Shown here: one piece after another, positions 60,270 to 64,000 of the stretch
Layout of the letters: each line of letters begins with the position of its first letter
Numbering within the stretch: position 1 is the first letter of the stretch
Assembly: GCA_017545665.1 (NCBI GenBank)
Contig: JAFWKQ010000039.1
Location: forward strand, 1-64,000
Source of the DNA: Atopobiaceae bacterium
Lineage (GTDB): Bacteria > Actinomycetota > Coriobacteriia > Coriobacteriales > Atopobiaceae
Direction: 5' to 3'
DNA length: 64,000 nucleotides
Position numbers and translations under genes: made by a program
Notes under the pieces: generated by a model
Seen by the model: the letters and a program-made list of their open reading frames with translations, nothing else
The model's database searches: none
What the model was told of the DNA's origin: nothing

Positions 60270-61691
60270 ATGCTGCGAGATAACTATGCTACCTGGCAAT
60301 GCGGATCGCACAGCCTGTCGCTGGCACGCCCCCGCGTTATGGGCATCCTCAACGTGATACCCGACTCCTTTTCCGACGGCGGCGAGAACGAGGATCCCGA
60401 CGACGCCATTGGCACAGCCATGCGCATGTTGGACGAGGGCGCCGACATAATAGATGTGGGCGGTGAATCCACTCGCCCCGGTGCCGAGCCGGTTTCTCCC
60501 GATGACGAGATGGACCGCGTGGCACCCGTAGTGGAGGCACTCTGCGATCGCGGGGCCATCGTTTCCATAGACACGCGCCATGCGGAAGTGGCTCGCACAT
60601 GCGTCGAGCTGGGCGCCTCCATTATTAACGACGTGTCGGGATTCACCGACCCCGCCATGGTGGAGGTTGCCCAAGAATACGAATGCGGCCTGGTGGTGGT
60701 GCACTGGAATCGCAAGTCCGGCGCAAGCACACGCAAGTCGGTGCAGCTCTATTCCAACCATCCAGCACGTCGCGTCATGCCCAGCGCACGACGCTTTACC
60801 CTACCCGACGAGGCGCCGCTCATGCGCGAGGTAATGGGCTTTTTGGGCGACCGCGCGCGCATCCTCATGCGCGCAGGCGTAGCCCACGACCGCATCTGCG
60901 TCGATCCAGGCCCAGGGTTCAACAAAGGCGCCGACGATGATGTTATTATTCAGCGCAACACCAAGCTGCTCTCTTCCATGGGGTATCCAGTTCTTACGGC
61001 CGTGTCGCGCAAGCGCTGCGTGGGCGCGGTTACCGGAGTCGAGGACCCCAAGGGCCGCGAGGCAGGCACGCTGGGCATGTGTCTGAGCGCCATCGTAAGC
61101 GGCTCTCGCATACTGCGCGTGCACAACGTTTCGGCGGCATTTCAGGCCATAAGCTCATACTGGGCGGTATCGCACCCGGACTCCAGACAGGGATTCGTAT
61201 CGCTGGGATCCAACGTGGGCAACAGGCTGGAATACCTGGCACAAGCCGCCAAGCTCATAGACAAGCTCCCGCTTACGTGCGTAACGGCAGTAAGCAAGGC
61301 CTACGAGACGGAACCGGCCTATGGCATAGCCACACCGGTGGCAAACGCCGTTGCCGAGATTCACACGGAGCTGCATCCGCTGGTGCTTTTGGACAAGCTC
61401 TTGGACATCGAGAATCAACTCGGCCGCGTGCGCGATCCGCAAACGGCTGGCCACGGGCCGCGCACCATAGACTGTGACCTGTGCTGGATCGAGGGCGAGG
61501 AGCATCACGGCAAGCGTCTTGAGCTGCCGCATCCTGGCCTAGGCGAACGCGACTACGTGCTTGTGCCCATGGAAGACCTCATGGCCGACCCCGTGCGCTT
61601 TCTCACGCATTCCGGCATTGCCGTAAAGGACGTGGAGGACCGCGTGGGCAAGGTCATCGCCGAACTGGGTCCCATAGCCTGGGAGAGCTAG
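60270..61691 (+). CDS. folP: dihydropteroate synthase fused to HPPK (FolP-FolK)
   Basis: 473-residue bifunctional folate enzyme. The FolP part has MGILNVIPDSFSDGG (Ile in place of the usual Thr in NVTPDSF), GGESTRPGAEPV, SIDTRHAEVA, INDVSG, DPGPGFNKG, SRKRCVG and RVHNV. A 40-residue insertion rich in Arg/Ser follows VVVHW. The FolK part (after residue 312) has SLGSNVGNRLEYL, GRVRDP, GPRTIDCDL and LPHPGLGERDYVL. ATG 60270 follows GAAGGATGTAGA; a TTG at 60249 lacks a site. The next gene begins three bases after its stop. Confidence 0.93.
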   Translation: MLRDNYATWQCGSHSLSLARPRVMGILNVIPDSFSDGGENEDPDDAIGTAMRMLDEGADIIDVGGESTRPGAEPVSPDDEMDRVAPVVEALCDRGAIVSIDTRHAEVARTCVELGASIINDVSGFTDPAMVEVAQEYECGLVVVHWNRKSGASTRKSVQLYSNHPARRVMPSARRFTLPDEAPLMREVMGFLGDRARILMRAGVAHDRICVDPGPGFNKGADDDVIIQRNTKLLSSMGYPVLTAVSRKRCVGAVTGVEDPKGREAGTLGMCLSAIVSGSRILRVHNVSAAFQAISSYWAVSHPDSRQGFVSLGSNVGNRLEYLAQAAKLIDKLPLTCVTAVSKAYETEPAYGIATPVANAVAEIHTELHPLVLLDKLLDIENQLGRVRDPQTAGHGPRTIDCDLCWIEGEEHHGKRLELPHPGLGERDYVLVPMEDLMADPVRFLTHSGIAVKDVEDRVGKVIAELGPIAWES

Positions 61692-61694
61692 CAT

Positions 61695-62213
61695 ATGGCC
61701 CCGGACGACGCCATGCAACAAATTACGCTTCGCCCCGCCGTTGGCATGGGGCAAATGATGGCGATTCCTTACGTCGTGGCACTCGGCGTGTGCGACGCGT
61801 TGCCAAACGCAGGTATCGCCTGGCCCTACGACGTGGTGGATGCCGCCACGGGCGCGCCCGTTACCGGCGTGCAGACGCGTGGCGGATACGACAACGAGGG
61901 CATGTTCGTGCGCGTGGAGCTAACGCTTGGTGAAGAGGTGGCCCAGGACGCGCTCGCCGCGGTGGAAAGTCGCGTTGAGTCGTGGGCACGGGGCTCTTCC
62001 GTGGCTCCGCTGGCCTCGATCCTGGGACCATACGCAAACAAACTTGTCGATCTGGGCGCAGAGGTGGACGTTCTCTTTCCCAACGGCAACGTGCATGCGC
62101 ACGGAACGTTTGTGGGCGTAGACGTGTGGGGCCGCGCCACGGTACGCCTTGCTTCGGGAGAGGATCTTGAGTTTGCGCCCGAGAAGTATCGGATTGCAAG
62201 GTCGCAGACATAG
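61695..62213 (+). CDS. biotin-protein-ligase-like protein lacking the biotin-binding motif
   Basis: 172 residues with the tail of a BPL_LplA_LipB fold. MMAIPYVVALGVCDAL and GIAWPYDVVDAATGAPV correspond to the LKWPND region of BirA, and RGGYDNEGMFVRVELTL to the GxGxN strand. GTFVGVDVWGRATVRLASGEDL matches the SH3-like C-terminal domain. The N-terminal GRGR.GR...S biotin-binding segment is missing. It follows folP-folK by three bases, so the genes are coupled. It may be a non-catalytic relative or regulator; the family is known beside folK in related genomes only by my inference. Confidence 0.6.
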   Translation: MAPDDAMQQITLRPAVGMGQMMAIPYVVALGVCDALPNAGIAWPYDVVDAATGAPVTGVQTRGGYDNEGMFVRVELTLGEEVAQDALAAVESRVESWARGSSVAPLASILGPYANKLVDLGAEVDVLFPNGNVHAHGTFVGVDVWGRATVRLASGEDLEFAPEKYRIARSQT

Positions 62214-62219
62214 GGCGGA

Positions 62220-62360
62220 AGCCTACTCCCAGAGAGCGGTCAGGTCCGCGAGGGGGTGCTGGAAAGCAAGCCGTGCGAGTTTCCACGCGAAGCGTGGACT
62301 GTTTGAGCACGGCGCTTTCCACACCGCCGGAAGGGCCTGACCGCTCTCTGGGAGTAGGCT
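62220..62360. repeat. 141-bp multi-stem foldback element
   Basis: Outer arms of 25 bp (62220-62244 and 62336-62360) are perfect. Inside are nested pairs GGAAAGC/GCTTTCC (62261-62267, 62314-62320), CCGTGC/GCACGG (62271-62276, 62307-62312) and an apical CCACGC-GAA-GCGTGG hairpin (62283-62297). It lies between convergent genes, starting seven bases after the ligase-like stop and ending 42 bp before the Sir2 stop codon. It may act as terminator for both. Confidence 0.8.
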
Positions 62361-62401
62361 CCCATGCATCGCCATACCAAGTGGGCAAAGGTACCGTTTC
62401 G

Positions 62402-63139
62402 TTACCAGTCGAAGGCCTTGGCTATGTTGCACGCCAACACGACGTCTGCCATTGAGTCTTGCGGGGTGGGCTGCAGATTGCAAATGACGATCTTGTCTCC
62501 ACGGAAGTACTGCACCAAGCCGGCGGCAGGATATACCACCAAAGACGTTCCGCCAATTATGAGCAGGTCGGCCGAGGCAATGGAGCGCACGGCACCCTGG
62601 ATTACCCGCTCGTCCAAGCCCTCCTCGTACAGCACGACGTCGGGCTTAACCTCGCCGCCGCACTTCTGGCAGTGCGGCACGCCCGTGGTGCCAAGCACCC
62701 ACTCGGCGGAATACACCTCGCCACAGCGCCGACAGATGTTGCGATGCACGGACCCATGCAGCTCCCATACACGCTTGGAGCCGGCCATCTGGTGCAGTCC
62801 GTCAATGTTTTGCGTAACCACCGCGCTCACCTTGCCCTGCTGCTCCAACTCGGCAAGCTTGGTGTGCGCGCGACACGGCTTGGCATCCACCGCAACCATA
62901 CACGCGCGATAGAAATCGAAGAACTCCTTGGTATGCGTCTTATAGAAGGTGTGCGAGAGCATGGTTTCGGGCGGATACGAGAACTTCTGGCTATACAAAC
63001 CGTTTGGCGAGCGGAAGTCGGGTATGCCGCTGGCCGTGCTCACGCCCGCTCCGCCGAAGAATACCACGTTGTTGGCTGCCTCCACACACGCTTTCAGCTC
63101 GAGGGCTGCCTCCTGCTCGTTGGAAATTGTCTTTCCCAT
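62402..63139 (-). CDS. Sir2 family NAD-dependent protein deacylase
   Basis: 245 residues, a compact bacterial sirtuin (CobB/SrtN type). NAD-binding motifs are FFGGAGVSTASGIPDFRS and TQNIDGLHQMAG. The catalytic His is in WELHGSVHRNICRRCGEVY, where the first zinc pair begins; the second pair is CQKCGG. GGTSLVVYPAAGL closes the NAD site. ATG 63139 fits the conserved start (EAANNVVFFGGAGVS). The gene is divergent from the patatin-like gene. Confidence 0.95.
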   Translation of the reverse strand: MGKTISNEQEAALELKACVEAANNVVFFGGAGVSTASGIPDFRSPNGLYSQKFSYPPETMLSHTFYKTHTKEFFDFYRACMVAVDAKPCRAHTKLAELEQQGKVSAVVTQNIDGLHQMAGSKRVWELHGSVHRNICRRCGEVYSAEWVLGTTGVPHCQKCGGEVKPDVVLYEEGLDERVIQGAVRSIASADLLIIGGTSLVVYPAAGLVQYFRGDKIVICNLQPTPQDSMADVVLACNIAKAFDW

Positions 63140-63248
63140 ACGCCGCTCCCCTTTCCGGTTCCAAGGCACCCTCTTGCGGCGGGCCGACAAAGGACGCCTC
63201 TGTGGTAAATTGTTGCACTTGAATACTATCGTACGACGGAGGGCAACC

Positions 63249-64000
63249 ATGGAGCTCACCACAAACGTAGACGGCTGCGCATTGGTGTTTGAGGGCGGCG
63301 GATATCGAGCGGGATACACCGCAGGCATGGCAAACGTGCTGCTGGAGGAAGGCATCTACTTCCCCTTTGTGTGCGGTCTTTCGGCTGGGGCGTCCAATAC
63401 CGTTGACTACCTCTCGCGCGACCAATGGCGTACGCATTGGGCTTTTACGAGCCTTGCGGGAGACCCGCAGGCAGGCGGAAGCCGCAGTGTGCTTACGGGA
63501 AACGGCTACATTAACGGCGACTACTGCTACCGCGGGATAATCGAGCAGGGTGTTGCGCCGTTCGATTGGACGACGTTTATGAGCAATCCCGCCGACTTTC
63601 GCATCCAGTCGTTCCAACGCGACACGGGCCTCACCGTAACCTGGGGCAAGGAGGACGTCTCGAGCATTTTTGACCTCATTGACCGCGTACGAGCCAGCTC
63701 CACGCTTCCCTGGCTCATGAATCCCATTGAGGTAGACGGACAGGTTATGCTCGACGGTGGCTTGGGCCGCGGTGCAGGACTCCCCCTCTGGATGGCCGAG
63801 GATGCCGGATTCGAGAAGTTTCTCTTTTTAACAACGCGCCCAGTGGGATATCGCAAGGAGCCCTTTGAAGGAGCGGCGCGTCAGGCCATCCTGCGACTTA
63901 CCTCGCATTACCCGCATATGAGAAAAGCCCTGCTCACTCGTGCCGAGCGTTATAACGAGGAGCAGAAGCGCATAGAGCGCCTGGCGGAGGAGGGGCGTTG
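63249..64000 (+). CDS. patatin-like phospholipase (runs off the window)
   Basis: The first 250 residues of a patatin-family lipid acyl hydrolase. The oxyanion loop is VFEGGGYRAGYTAGM, the catalytic serine is in CGLSAGASNTVDYLS, and the catalytic aspartate in VMLDGGLGRGAGLPL (the DGG motif). No signal peptide is present. ATG 63249 follows GACGGAGGGCAACC. The C-terminal end lies beyond base 64000. The substrate is expected to be phospholipid or another acyl ester. Confidence 0.93.
   Translation, partial: MELTTNVDGCALVFEGGGYRAGYTAGMANVLLEEGIYFPFVCGLSAGASNTVDYLSRDQWRTHWAFTSLAGDPQAGGSRSVLTGNGYINGDYCYRGIIEQGVAPFDWTTFMSNPADFRIQSFQRDTGLTVTWGKEDVSSIFDLIDRVRASSTLPWLMNPIEVDGQVMLDGGLGRGAGLPLWMAEDAGFEKFLFLTTRPVGYRKEPFEGAARQAILRLTSHYPHMRKALLTRAERYNEEQKRIERLAEEGR

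Overview
The window looks like chromosomal DNA from a high-GC Actinomycetota of the class Coriobacteriia, probably an Olsenella/Atopobium-type anaerobe. This is inferred from gene content and protein style: a group C [FeFe] hydrogenase-type sensor, LuxS, ferrous-iron transport by FeoAAB, fused FolP-FolK, CoaX, Elp3, Shine-Dalgarno-led genes on both strands, and many AAA_14/DUF4143 ATPase remnants. No 16S gene is present, so the genus cannot be fixed from the sequence.

Layout. 1-2.9 kb: tRNA-Glu, a truncated signal peptidase I joined to a headless YdcF-type gene, and an alpha/beta hydrolase. 2.9-5.7 kb: polar amino acid ABC system 1. 5.7-9.1 kb: a graveyard of decayed genes (EAL phosphodiesterase, DUF4143 ATPase, another ATPase) and a foldback element. 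9.2-15.5 kb: luxS, the hydrogenase-like sensor with its SpoIIE phosphatase, YccF, nitroreductase and a ferredoxin-tailed aldo/keto reductase. 15.5-18.8 kb: ABC system 2. 19-25.1 kb: an unknown protein, a metal-binding protein, the Feo operon and an AAA-CYTH protein. 25.2-32.4 kb: an esterase, a sugar-binding-protein/diguanylate-cyclase pair, Uma2, a PIN toxin/antitoxin pair, and an intact AAA_14/DUF4143 ATPase preceded by three 33-nt-spaced repeats. 32.5-37.4 kb: a MacB/FtsX-like exporter, ATPase and ChW-repeat remnants, and tRNA-Leu with a copy of its 3' end. 37.4-45 kb: zinc-ribbon membrane protein, Ppx/GppA, FtsB-like protein, an SGNH-MazG fusion, and Elp3 divergent from a Trm9-like methyltransferase. 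45-49.2 kb: ABC system 3, then CcdA and a TlpA-like thioredoxin. 49.3-53.8 kb: zinc-ribbon protein, trigger-factor-like protein, L31 with a long tail, and ManA. 53.9-59.2 kb: a MupG-like (DUF871) enzyme with a lactose/cellobiose-type PTS and a divergent GntR/UTRA regulator. 59.3-64 kb: CoaX, FolP-FolK, a biotin-ligase-like protein, Sir2 and a patatin-like hydrolase that runs off the end.

Themes. Three paralogous amino acid ABC operons share two odd features: a membrane protein whose substrate-binding lobes are in reversed order ahead of the permease, and an ATPase with an extra C-terminal domain. Signalling genes are common: a sensory hydrogenase with a phosphatase, LuxS, and a periplasmic binding protein with a Cache-GGDEF protein. 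Intergenic space is full of palindromic elements in several families. The commonest is a GACAAGGGGACAGGTCACTTGTC-type palindrome, present in at least twelve copies, often in tandem. Many genes are truncated, frameshifted or internally deleted, and some junctions can be placed almost to the base.
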